From NCBI GenBank assembly GCA_032164295.1, contig JAJHTX010000001.1, positions 868,001 to 932,000 of the forward strand: 64,000 nucleotides of DNA, in the 5' to 3' direction. This document shows positions 33,877 to 44,791 of the stretch, piece by piece (the stretch's first letter is position 1; the number at the start of each line of letters is the position of its first letter). A program made the translations under genes and the position numbers. Below the pieces are notes generated by a model. That model saw only the letters and a program-made list of their open reading frames with translations. It did no database searches and was not told the origin of the DNA. The stretch is from Inonotus obliquus. Its lineage: Eukaryota; Basidiomycota; Agaricomycetes; Hymenochaetales; Hymenochaetaceae.

Positions 33877-35864
33877 CCGACTCACTGGTACGAGCGAGCG
33901 AGTAAGCGGACAAACGATCGCTGACCGCTGGACATATACCCTTCACCCTCTCCTCTCTCTTCCGTTAACCCACTCTGTGATGCGTGGGTTCGGGTTTATT
34001 GGACTTACTTTATTCTTCTCCATATTGACCATATGACTTTCGTGAGTGTTGCCGTCTCTCCTCCCCAACTTTACCTTCCGGTGTGCTGACCTTCGGGCTT
34101 TGTATTATTCAAGGATTTTGATTTTCGTGGACGTTACGTGGGCCACGAGTTATATGTAGGAGGCACTCAGGATGGACTCTACCTGCAACGCAAGTCAGAC
34201 TTCTAGCCTTGAGCACTCTAACACTCGTATCGTATACCACTCAACCACTCCTTTTATATCCCATTTCCATACTTCGGTCCTTTTTTAGTACTTTCGTTTT
34301 TCTTCCACTTGTAGGGTTATGGGTTATCACACACGGGACGTCTTAGCTCTTAGCTCTTTGTTCTTAGTTCTTACCTACTTATCTTATGGACTTTTTACTA
34401 TTGTATCATATATATCGTTATGTACGTTAAACATGTACTTTCAATTGTATATTTATTATATTGGTTGATTGAATTGTATTGGAAAGATTCAAAGTTCTTA
34501 CGAAGATACTTACTCTGATCTGGGTCATTCTGCATTCTGGCTGACGACTTTATCCGTCGTTTTACATGGTAGGTACTAGTAGTAGTACTTACTGTTGTTC
34601 GCCTAGATACACCTGTCCTTGGGATATATATTCAAGTAAAGTAACGTAATCAAAAAGTAAAAAGAAAAAGGAAAGTTTGGATAACAAGCAAAGAGGCTAC
34701 ATCATCGTGCATGAGTGCATCAGTACGTGAGCACATGGATGGTGAGTGATGAACACAACTGTTGAATAGAGATTGGCATAGGCACAGGAACAGGCACGAA
34801 CTTCCCGACTCCCAACTAACTTCCCAACTTCCCCACTCCGACTCCCGACTCGGGATAAGGACAGGACAGGCGGAAGATGTGGAAGAAATGCATTGTATAC
34901 GTAGTGCGTAATGCGAAGTGCGTATCATCATCGCGGAGAATCATCGCGGAGATTTGGTGTATGATTGTATGATGTGATGTGATGATGGAATTCGAATTCC
35001 ATAGGTACCATACATACAGTACTTATGGTAGCTTGATAGTTTATCCGTATCCGAATTCTTTTCTGTATTGTATTCGTGAGACATGATATCTCGCACCATT
35101 TCGCATTTCACATCTGTGTACTGCGGGCGTAGGTGTAGATATGGATTTGGATGCGGAGAAAAGGAAGAAAAGGGGAAAAAAAGGGAAAAAAAGAGGGAAA
35201 TCAAAGGAAGGAAAGGGAGAGGAAGGGGTTACATGGGACGGGACATGGGACATGGGACGTCGGACATACATGAGATGATAGGGAGATGAGGAAATGAGGA
35301 ACGATGGACGATGGATGAGGAACGAGATGAAGGAGATGAAGGGGCGGAGCTAGGTTGTTTGACTAGAGTATGAGATAAGTAAGTAAGCAAGCAAGCTTGA
35401 ACGAAACCAAAAGGCAGGAGAAAAAAGACCCAAGGTCAAAAGACAGAAAAGTGTAAACAAAAAATTGAAATAAAATAAAACTAATTGTGATTGAAAAAAT
35501 GAAATGGAAAATGGAAAGAAAGAAATACTAGAATGAGATGCGTTGGGTTTCTATCTACATCCAATCTGATATCTGATATTTGATATTGTGCTAGGCTAGA
35601 GGGGAGGGTGGGAGAAAATAAACAAGGTAGATTGATATATGAGAAGGAGGAGGGAAAAATAGGAAGGGGAATGTTGATGTGATGGGAGGAGGGGAAGATG
35701 GTTATGTAGGGTAAGGTAGTTCCGAGGCCGAGAAAGTCGTAAGGTGATATGATAGCGATAGCATAACGAACCAACGACCGATCCAAGGTACCAAAAATAT
35801 GTAAATCCGTAAGTATAAACTATCATCGAATCTTTAGGCGTCCATATATCAACCAACTTCATAT
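33877..35864. other. Intergenic stretch with purine-rich tract
   Basis: 3' flank of the pheromone gene and of the UBP9-type gene. I looked on both strands for further CaaX pheromone frames and found none that convinced me. Confidence 0.45.
35157..35229. repeat. Polypurine tract
   Basis: Almost pure A/G run on the plus strand (GGAAAAAAAGGG-type blocks), followed to about 35345 by GATGAGGAA-type purine-rich sequence. Confidence 0.8.
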
Positions 35865-38800
35865 TCATAATCGACCATTAATGGATACTCCCGGAGTTAA
35901 AGAAGACGTTGGTGAAAACGAGCTGGGTGGGTGATTCCTCCCGTGTCCACGATCATGTCCATTTTCCCCTTTACCACCACCACCACCACCACTACTACTC
36001 CTCGACTTTTCCTTCTCCTTCTCCTTTTCCTTGTCTCGATCTTTCCTAACGAATCCCAACATACTACTCGTAAAACTCAACTTCCTACTCGCTCTTTTCA
36101 ACGTTGTCGAAGAAGTAGTCGTAGAAAACCTCTTTTGTTCTTGTTCTTCTTTCGATAACGTAGTCGAGTTGTTATTAGTGGAAGTAGTACGTGGACGAGG
36201 GATAGGCGGAATAGGTGATCGCAATTCGTCTTTGCTTGGTAAAGGCGGTGCCGGTGAATCGTCTAGTCGAGAAAATGTTGTACTCGATTGCGATGAGGAA
36301 GTAGAAGCTCCAGCGGTTAATGGTCGTTTAAGTGGGTGACCGTCACGAGAGAACGAGTTTTTTCCATTGCCACCACTACCACTACCACTGAGAATACCAC
36401 CGTTAATTTCTGATGAAGTTAGACTTGTGCTTAGCACGGGATAGGATTTCTTGTGTCCGGTTAGGTGGAAGGTATGGTGATGGCGGTGGGGAAGCTGAGT
36501 AGATCGAGAAGTGGTTGTGGATGTTGATGAAGGTGTCGATGTAGACGTTGGTACTAATGTTGACGCTGATGTGGGTGTGGGTGTGGACGCGGAAGGAGGC
36601 GGGGAGGGTACTGCGGATCCATTTTGTAATCGAGATGCTAGGGTAGAGTCGGATGTTGGCGTATTATCCTCAGAAGGGGGAACCGATAAAGCAGAAGGAG
36701 TAGGTGGGAGAGGCGGGAGTGTGGGAGTTTCCGTTGCAGATGCTGCTAATGGTGGAGGAGCAGATATAGAGGATAAAGAAGGATGTGAATGTTGTGATCC
36801 ATCTGTCATCAATGGTATACGAGAAGACGAAGACGACGAGGTAAAGCTAACACGATCATTACCATGATCATGCGTAGCCTGAAGACTGCGAGCCGTATTA
36901 GGTCTTCGATTATCAGGAGGCTTCTCCCTCTCCTTCCCCACCGCTCGCGCACTTCTTCTTCGCGCAAACCACCCACTCGCTCTCTCCATTGTACTCTTCG
37001 CCCTGACATGTCCATTGCCATTGCCATTAGGTATAGGTGAAGTGGTTGAGGTAGAAGCTTCACTCGGTTCGGAAGCAAGTTCCGGAGGTGCGGCTATAGA
37101 AGGTGGTAATGGTGGTACAGGAGGACTGTTTGTCTCTTGTGGAGTACTTCGGCTTCCGGGACTGAATGACGGTTTCGAAGGACTATGTCGTATACTATTG
37201 AAGAATCCACTAGACTTGGCAGAGGGTGAAGCTACAGTCGGAGTTGTTACGGCCTCTGGGACAGAAGCTGGTTCGTCTGGATGAGGGATGATCACGTTCA
37301 AAGCTGGCGGGGAAGCAGGAACAACAGTCGGGACAGTATGTAGAGCTGGTGAAGCAGGCGTTGTAGGCGCGAATTCACTAGCGTCTGAATCACCTTCATG
37401 GGTAAGCCCAGGAGGTAACAAAGGCGCCTGAGTGGGGGAAGCCCGCGCAGCAGATTCCGTCGAGGCTGGTTCGTCCACCTTAAGCCCGAGAGCAGGAAGG
37501 TCTAGGTCCAATGCCTGATAGAACAAGACATACGCAGAACCGTTATTCGAATCTCCGAAATACTTCGCAATGTCGGACTCTTTAATGGTGTCGACGCTAT
37601 CGTCATCGAACAGGAGCCAAGAGTCCCCCGATTTGACTATCGCAACATAATGTCCATGATGCGGTCCGCTGTATGTCGTTATCTCGCTTAGTGTCATGAC
37701 AATGGGAGTTACTCCGAGGTAACTTACTTTCCAATATGAACAACAATTGCAAATAGTTCGTATAATCGGTCAGGGTCAGCAGCGTCGTCAGCGGTGTTGA
37801 AAAGACGGAGCTCAAGAGGGAATGCGACGCGATAAGCAAGTTTGATGTACTTTCCAACGTCCTCCTGATACTTGAAACGTTTAAGATGTAGAGCAAGAAC
37901 GTTTGGTAATCGCTTGATCTTCATTCTACGATAGGAAGGAGCATCAGTCAAACCCACACACGACGAATAGGAATACGAACCGTTTCTCCGCTTCTTGTAA
38001 ACCACAACATGAATCGCAGAAGAACTTGTTCTTGTGACATAACATCTCGCTCGCACTAAATTGCCGTAGACAAGCTGTCACACTTGAGTTCTGTTCAATG
38101 TCAATAGACAGATCCAAGAATGCCTCGTCCCGAGAGGATACCTGCCTCGCTCGTCAGTAACTATTTTAAGTACAGGACAGGAACGAACACCACGTACAGT
38201 CTCACACGTCAGGCATCTGGTCTCGCTAGTTAAGATACCCTCAAACAAATCATGGACAATGTTCGAGCGAGTGGATGAGTTCGTTCTTGAGGTCGCAGTC
38301 CCGAGAGTCGGAGCACCAGATGATATGACAGAACTCGAGACTTGAGAGGAAACGACAAGCCGTGAATTGGAGCGCTTATAAATAGATGGAAGCATGGACT
38401 TACGGTCCTCACCAGACGAACTACCCGAGCGCACGTTCCTAGCTTCTTCCTCCAAATCCTCCGCTACTTTGTTCAAGACGTAGATAAGAAACTCATGAGC
38501 GTCCTGATGCATAGTTGACCGGAAAAGTTCATTCTCCTTCTTCAACTTATCGACGAACGCTTTCGGCGCGACGACACCCTTGTCCTGCGAGTTGCCGGAA
38601 ATGTGAACGAAGAGCGCGCGGAGAGCGGAGAACATTGTCGGAGGTGCGGTTGGAATGGGCGGATCGGAGGGTAATGTATTGCCATTGGGGTTTGCACCAT
38701 CAGAGTTTCTCGGTATTTCGGCTGTAGAAACTTTCCGCTGGTTCTTGGCGCGCGAAAGGGTAGATACGGCAGAAGGTGATGGAGACGAAGACGAGTAGAT

Positions 38801-39168
38801 AGTCGGAGGTACAGTAGGATTAGACCTGTCGTGGGCCTGGATGATAAGTTCACGAAATGGATGACAGAAGTAGAGCGCCTGTAAGACCGAGTTGATGTAG
38901 CTACGAAATAGATGGGAAAGATGAGTGATTTACGTGGATGAGATGCACATAAGCCCAGACGTACCATGTATTCCCAAACTACGCAGAGAGGGTGTGCATA
39001 TGTTAGCAGGGACTAATATTAGACGCATATGAATAGGAGGCTCACATTCTCAAAACCAAATCGTTTGTGCTTGATCTTAACAGACTTGGCACAGTTGGAT
39101 GATGGCGGACAGGCTGAACTTGAGCCGCTGCTTGAACTAGACTGGCCGAACCATCTCGAGAGTGCCAT
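35865..39168 (-). CDS. Ubiquitin carboxyl-terminal hydrolase, UBP9/USP12-46 type
   Basis: Cysteine deubiquitinase; the USP12/46 and Ubp9/13 group works with WD-repeat activators. It starts [17 protein letters not shown] at 39168. The Cys box reads [20 protein letters not shown]. Its core FGNT plus the first two bases of the Cys codon sit on a 14-nt exon at 38965-38978. The [18 protein letters not shown] block follows near 38450-38515, then a zinc-ribbon-type CLTCETV and CDSC pair, [18 protein letters not shown], and the His box [18 protein letters not shown] plus [10 protein letters not shown] near 37600-37680. After the catalytic domain the last exon (35865 to about 37697) continues for some 540 residues of Ser/Thr/Pro-rich low-complexity sequence, with a Lys/Glu run and a poly-Gly run near the end. 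The tail is much longer than in yeast or animal relatives. Confidence 0.9.
38965..38978 (-). other. 14-nt micro-exon coding the catalytic Cys box
   Basis: On the minus strand TTTGGGAATACATG lies between a CGTAG acceptor and a GTACGT donor. It encodes F-G-N-T and two bases of the Cys codon, completed by the C at 38900. Without it the enzyme would lose its nucleophile and its frame. Confidence 0.78.
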
Positions 39169-39562
39169 CAGAGGACGAGCCTATAGCTCGTTTATGATAA
39201 AGAGTGCCAGCGGGGGGAAGGAAGAGGGCTGCCTCGGAGGGGCGGGAAGCGGGATGAGAGCAGTGAGTAAGTAGCAGGTCACAATTTCATCAACGCGGCC
39301 CCGGTCTATAATCTTCAGTACGTAATCAATAATGGAATCGGTCAATTCAGTAATCGTCGATCATATTGCCTATCCAAGTAGTTCTAATTCAATTATAAAT
39401 CAAAGCACCTCCGACGTGCCTGACTCCCGCACGAAAATTTTACCCTCTATCGATCCCGCTTTCTTGCCATAAACAGTACTAAATTATGTAACGCCGAGAC
39501 ATTCCCCCACGTGTACACGCCCTTTGTCCCTTCCACTGCCGGACATAACGGAGAACAAACAC
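39169..39562. other. Intergenic gap
   Basis: About 390 bp between the start of the UBP9-type gene and the stop of the MOSC gene, both on the minus strand. It should hold the UBP9 promoter. No gene is seen. Confidence 0.4.
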
Positions 39563-41177
39563 CTATTTCTCTTCTTCAATAATCTTTATTACCTGCACAG
39601 AATCCCCAACTCGTACAACACCCCCTCCATTAGGCACTCCGTTGCATCCAAAGCACGACTTCGAGGGACGCAGTTGATTTAAACCGGTGCGATATTTCAT
39701 TAAAACCTTATACGGAACCGCTTTGTCACGTACACCCGTCTCAGGGTCGACATTCGGTAGCTTATGGTGCGCATGAGGAGCATGGCAGCATGAGAAATGG
39801 CGTGTCAGCATATTCACTCAACTTGAAAAGATCACAGATTATGCACCAAGCAGCGAGTACACTTTGATACGAGCGTGATACTTGACGAGTTGCCTCCTAT
39901 TCCGATGATCTCCATTGCATCTTCCGCCCAGGGGTCACCGGCACCAGAAAGAACGATATTTGGCCGAAACCTATCAGATCCAATCAACAAATACAATGTT
40001 GGAAGTCGGATGCAAAAGGACGCCGACAGATCAAACAGCCAGCAAAAAACGTCCCGTGAGACAGGGAAAGGGCATCTCGGAGTGATCTCCATCTTGCGAA
40101 TTGCGAACTTACCGCTCCATCACGAGGTTATCTGTGTTCCAGCGGTCCGCAACACCTTGATTACCCACCTCTTTGCGCAGGTGACTCTGCACATCGAGTA
40201 AACTCTCCTCCGATGCTACGAGAAGTGGATAACCATCTTGATAGAGCGCTGTTGCATTGAGATCTGGGAACTCGTGTGTTGGTGGGGAAGGACGTGGACG
40301 AGGACCCTTGAGGACTAGGAGGACGTGTTTACCGAAGAAATGAGAGAGTATCCGCGTTGGTGCGTCCGGGTCGTGGTCGTGAGTTGATTGGCATATATAG
40401 CCGTCAATGTCGTTCTGACCCCAAAGCTGAACATCTTCCACCCTGCATAGTAATTGGAGGGAATAACGCTAGAGCCAAATATGGAACTCACTTTTTCCAG
40501 GAGTGCAAAATTTCTGGTTGAGGGTTGAGCGGTACGGAGAAGGGAGGGCATCCGGTATTTTTGGGAAAAGAGATGTGGATCCGGCCGAGGGATTGATCCA
40601 GTTCAATTCGAGGGTGAATGAGAACCATCTTTATACGTCAACAACTAGTCATCAATGGCAACATATACACACATACCTGTGGATATTCTCGTGCAGTGAT
40701 CACCTTGTGACTATCTCCATCAATTATGGCCAACTTTCTGTCGTACTGCTAGGAAGTGAAGACAGGATAACAAGCAGGGTAGGTGAAACAGACCTCAAGT
40801 CCTTCTTCAGTGTACTTTGCTTCTGAAATGGAAGTACCACGGCAGCTCTATCGTTCAGATAAGCATCATCTCATCTTGCCAAAAGTTTATTTTATACGCA
40901 CTTTGATTGGGTGTATCAGTAGCTTCGTGACTTTAATGTTTCTGAAATCACACTCGTCCAAGTCCACAGTGCCAGTCCCATGGTAGCCTTTCAAAATCTC
41001 ATCGGTTTTACTCCGGTCCGATTTGCTGCTGCTGCTTGTTTTGTACAACTGATTGTAAACAAACAAGCAAAGCGTAGCGTAGATCACAGCCAATGAAAAA
41101 TAAACATCATTGGAGGATACATTCTCACTCAGGAAATCACGAGCAGTCAAGAGGCTAGTTATCGTCAAGTTCACCAT
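39563..41177 (-). CDS. MOSC domain protein, mARC-like
   Basis: Probable molybdenum-cofactor-binding reductase of the MOSC/mARC type, which reduces N-hydroxylated compounds with cytochrome b5 and its reductase. It starts MVNLTITSLLTARDFLSENV, followed by a single membrane anchor (FSLAVIYATLCLFVYNQLY). The N-terminal beta-barrel domain begins VTKLLIHPIKSCRGTSISEA. The MOSC part has RFRPNIVLSGAGDPWAEDAM, SKCTRCLLPNVDPETG, YKVLMKYRTGLNQLRPSKSC and ends VQVIKIIEEEK. The two Cys of the CTRC motif, one of which would ligate Mo, are intact. A Met 56 codons upstream (41343-41345) is in frame but less likely. MCR1 in the same window encodes the matching kind of electron donor, though it is not linked as an operon. 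Confidence 0.85.
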
Positions 41178-41458
41178 AACCAGCAGCAGACGATGACAGT
41201 AATTAGAAAGATAGGAGTGAGTGGTGAGAGGGTGGCGAAGACGGAAAACGCCAAGTCGTTCTGTGGTAACGATGAGAAACGCCGTCGGATGAGTAATGGT
41301 TTGTATATGAGACTCTATTACATAGTGAGAATGCTCGAAAGCCACAGTTCAGATTGGACGGTTATCAGATAAGTAAAGCTGAGGGAACGTAGGTGATTTT
41401 GTTTACATTTGAGGCAACTGTGATCAAACCATGTCTACTTATTCCTACCAATCCTCTT

Positions 41459-42088
41459 TCATGCCGTGCGTAAAATCAAGTGTACACCACTGTCAGTCTC
41501 GATAATATCAGATATCTGGCCAACTTCCAGCTGATATGTCGTGTCCTCGAACGGCTTTTGCATCATCCCGCGACTGAAATATCCAAGGTCGCCACGATTG
41601 GAGTGCGACGAACAGTCAGAATACTTGGACGCAAGTTCACCGAACTTTTCGGGATCTCCTTCGATTTGTTCCTGGTATGTACGAAGTATTTCGATCGCCT
41701 CGTCCTTTGTGCGTGTGATCGTTGCCTAGCGATTATACATGCACCAATAAGCATGCATGTAGAGTGGCAGATACGCGTGTGTTGTGTACGCACCTCCTTC
41801 CAGCTGGACGGTCGACGGCTGTCTCTATGCTTCACAAGCAAGTGACTCGCGCGCACCTGTTGAGGCTTCGCCCCATCCAAGTTCAGAAAATCCGCGCCAG
41901 GTAGTGACTTGATTTCGTCCGCTGATAGTTCAGGAGGGTTTGTCCAACTTGACTCGTTAGTAGACTTGTTGAAGAAGTAAGCCTGCTGACGAGAGCGCGA
42001 CATGCGGACTTCCCAAGGGATAGCTGCGGACTAGTCTCGCATGTAATAGTCAGCCCCTGCTTGCCATCAGTGTAAAGTGACGAACCAT
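41459..42088 (-). CDS. Peptidyl-prolyl cis-trans isomerase Pin1/Ess1 (parvulin with WW domain)
   Basis: Isomerase specific for pSer/pThr-Pro, acting on the RNA polymerase II CTD and on cell-cycle proteins. Three exons fit: 42086-42088, 41794-42030 and 41459-41725, giving 168 residues. The first coding exon is only the ATG; exon 2 begins SAAIPWEVRMSRSRQQAYFF. WW domain: residues about 6-40, with both Trp and NKSTNESSWTNPP. Catalytic domain: VRASHLLVKHRDSRRPSSW, whose basic loop (K, R, R) binds substrate phosphate; then ITRTKDEAIEILRTY, YSDCSSHSNRGDLGYFSRGM with the active-site Cys, MQKPFEDTTYQLEVGQIS and DSGVHLILRTA. Size and motifs match the family fully. It diverges from the SKT5-type gene across 328 bp. 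Confidence 0.95.
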
Positions 42089-42416
42089 CGTTGACGAACG
42101 TGCAGTAGATACTATGAGGAGTAAGTGATGATGGTGATTGTGACGAATTGGGAAGGTTTTGGTGTTGCTTCGCGATGGGAAAAGTCAACCGTATGTATGG
42201 CTTGGCTACACTATCAACGCGTTCACTGGGCGCATCTCGTCCCATTACAACAAGCATATACTGAACACATCCTGCTCAGTGGCGAGGGTGTAGTAGTAAA
42301 ATTGAAAATAAAAGATATTAAAATAAGTGACGTATTGTCCAAAAAGGGTCGCAAGTAACCACCACTACAAGACCTATATATCCTCACCACTCCTTACTCC
42401 CAACCTCCATCTTGCT
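42089..42416. promoter_or_regulatory. Divergent promoter between the Pin1 and SKT5-type genes
   Basis: A 328-bp gap between start codons pointing apart. CTATATAT at 42374-42381, about 40 bp before the SKT5-type ATG, could be a TATA element. Confidence 0.35.
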
Positions 42417-44233
42417 ATGAGCGTCGTTTCACCTCAACATCCCATCCCTGACAACAACGGACAGTTCGAGTCAGACGGTCCTCTCTTCGACTTCTATCCA
42501 CCACGTCCCGGTGCTAATTCCGACTCCCGTTTTTCCGCTTCCCTAAACTCAAACTCTCAACTCCAGCCCCCAGACAACTACGGCTTTCGTGACTCCAGAG
42601 GCTCTCCTTCCCTTTACGACTCCACAAACTCGCGTCGTACTCAGTATGGACCTGCAGCAGGCACGCCACCGAGTAATGGCGGCTATCCCGACGACCTGCA
42701 GCAATATGAACAGCCACCCATGATGGCGCGCCAGTCCCGCCTTCCTCCGCCCCGAGCAAACTACTCTGACGAAGACCAAGGCTCGCCATCCCCCGCTGCA
42801 GACGATGATGACTTCTTTTCGCAGAATCCCCACAACTATGAGGAGCCTTACATTCCTCAATCTGCCGGTCCACGTTCTCAGCGCGGTGGGTCACCTCCGC
42901 CGCAGCACCCGATACTCGATCACTCCCACCTTAAACCTGGTAATCAGGCCGCGCTACTCAGTCATGAGCGGACTCTTGAGTTGTACCGTGCAAACGCTAA
43001 GAAGACTCAGGACCCGGAAATTCAATTTGAGTTCGCCGTGTTCATGATTGACGCTTCAAAGTCCATGCCGATACCAGAAGAGACGCCTGGCAATGTAATG
43101 GAAGTGGAAAGGGCACTGGAAAAGCGGGATGATCTCATTCGAGAAGCCATAAGTCTATTGAAACGGCTTGCAGACCGTGGTCATGGCGCTTCTCAATACT
43201 TCCTTGCTGACTGTTATGCTAATGGTATCGGCACTCCTAAGGGGAAGCAGGACTTTGACCGCGCTTACCCGATGTTCGTTCTTGCCGCTAAGCACGGGCA
43301 TCCGGATGCCGCATACCGAGCGGGTACTTGCTGTGAGAATGGTTGGGGGTGTCGGCGAGAGTCAGCTAAAGCCGTTCAATTTTTCCGAAAGGCGGCGGCA
43401 TCACTGCACCCTGGGGCCATGTACCGGCTGGGTATAGCCGAGTTAAATGGAGAGTTGGGACTTCCAAAGCGTCCGAAGGAAGGCGTCAAATGGCTCAAAC
43501 GTTCCGCTGAACACGCTACCGCGGAGTTTCCGCATGCATTACACGAGCTGGCTTTGCTGCATGAAAGAGGCATTGACAATGTCGTGTTTGTGGATTATGA
43601 GTATGCGGCAGAGCTGTTAGCACAGGCCGCCGAGCTTGGATATGCTCCAAGCGCCTATCGATTAGGGGAGTGCTATGAATATGGGAAGATGGGGTGCCCT
43701 CAGGATCCAGCGCTCTCAATACACTACTATGTTTGTCCGCAGTCTTTGCTCGAGGTTCATCGACAGCTCACTTTTGCCCTAGAACATCGCTGCCCAGCAG
43801 AGCCATCGGGACGCTTGCTTTGCGTTAACAGCATGGTATCTTGTTGGTTCGCCTGGAGTACTGCCTCAGTCGGATACTGAGGCTTTCCTGTGGTCCCAGA
43901 AGGCCGCGGAAGCTGGATTAGTAAAGGCGATGTATGCCGTGGGCTACTTCCTTGAAGTAGGAATTGGGACTGCTCCCAACATGAATGAGTGCGTCATTGT
44001 TTGCTCTGGTTCACTGAGGCTGCAAGCTGATTATGATAATTGATTCTAGAGCATTACAGTGGTACAAGAAAGCAGCGGAGCAGGGTGATAAGCGGGCACA
44101 GCAGCGACTCAAGACGCCAAACGCCGGGCCGATTACGCAGCCTGGTGGTAGTGCTGCTGTATTACGAAGGGATAATCCCAATAGTCCACCGGGAAGCACG
44201 AAATCAAAGGACAAGGACTGTGTTATCATGTAA
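42417..44233 (+). CDS. Sel1-repeat protein, SKT5/Chs4-type chitin synthase regulator, prenylated
   Basis: Regulator that binds and activates chitin synthase at the cell cortex (yeast Skt5/Chs4, Shc1). Three exons fit (42417-43730, 43783-43988, 44050-44233), giving 567 residues. The first 180 or so residues are Pro/Ser/Tyr-rich and disordered. From about residue 230 on come six or seven Sel1-like repeats, for example GHGASQYFLADCYANGIGT, GHPDAAYRAGTCCENGWGC and GYAPSAYRLGECYEYGKMGC. The C-terminus KSKDKDCVIM is a CaaX box suited to farnesylation, as in yeast Skt5. Joining exons 1 and 2 gives HYYNIAAQQSHRDACFALTA, which restores a further repeat. Confidence 0.9.
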
Positions 44234-44791
44234 ATGACAACGATGCCCGTCTCAGGTCCCTTTCCTCCTGCATCAGACGCGATGTCATTCTCTGGACTCT
44301 GATCACTCTTCTCCCGATCCCTTTTCACACACACATTTCCCCTCGTATAAGCCCTTTCTCTCACCATACCTCTTAGCCCACACAGGAACTTTTCACCGGT
44401 TATCCTCTCGTTTCGGCATAGATAGATTATTCCAATGCCACGGTGTGGTCATATACTTTATCGCTACCTACCTTAGTACATAGCTTGATTGATTCTTTCA
44501 CTTTCCAATTCAATTTCGGACACCACACCATGTCTGTAATTCTCCCTCTCGTCTCGAAACTCCCACTCCTTCCGCTTTCTTATTCCGTTGTACATTACTC
44601 CAATTGCATATTTTTATGTGTGAAGAATACAGTCTTTCAATTTGGACTGCATTTCTTTCGTCCACGCGTGGTAGATCGACGTTTTCCCCACATCGCGGAT
44701 CTACGGTCACGCGCTCAGACAGTTCCGACGCCATCATGAGTGCGGACCCTCAATCTCTTTCCACTACCAGAGCCAGTGTTGACACGAAGAA
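44234..44791. other. Intergenic gap and 5' region of the MCC gene
   Basis: About 560 bp of pyrimidine-rich sequence between the SKT5-type stop and the likely MCC start. No other gene is recognised. Confidence 0.35.

Noticed and set aside
41178..41345. Upstream Met extension of the MOSC protein
   Set aside because: It would place 56 residues without pattern before the membrane anchor; the Met at 41177 gives a typical anchored N-terminus.
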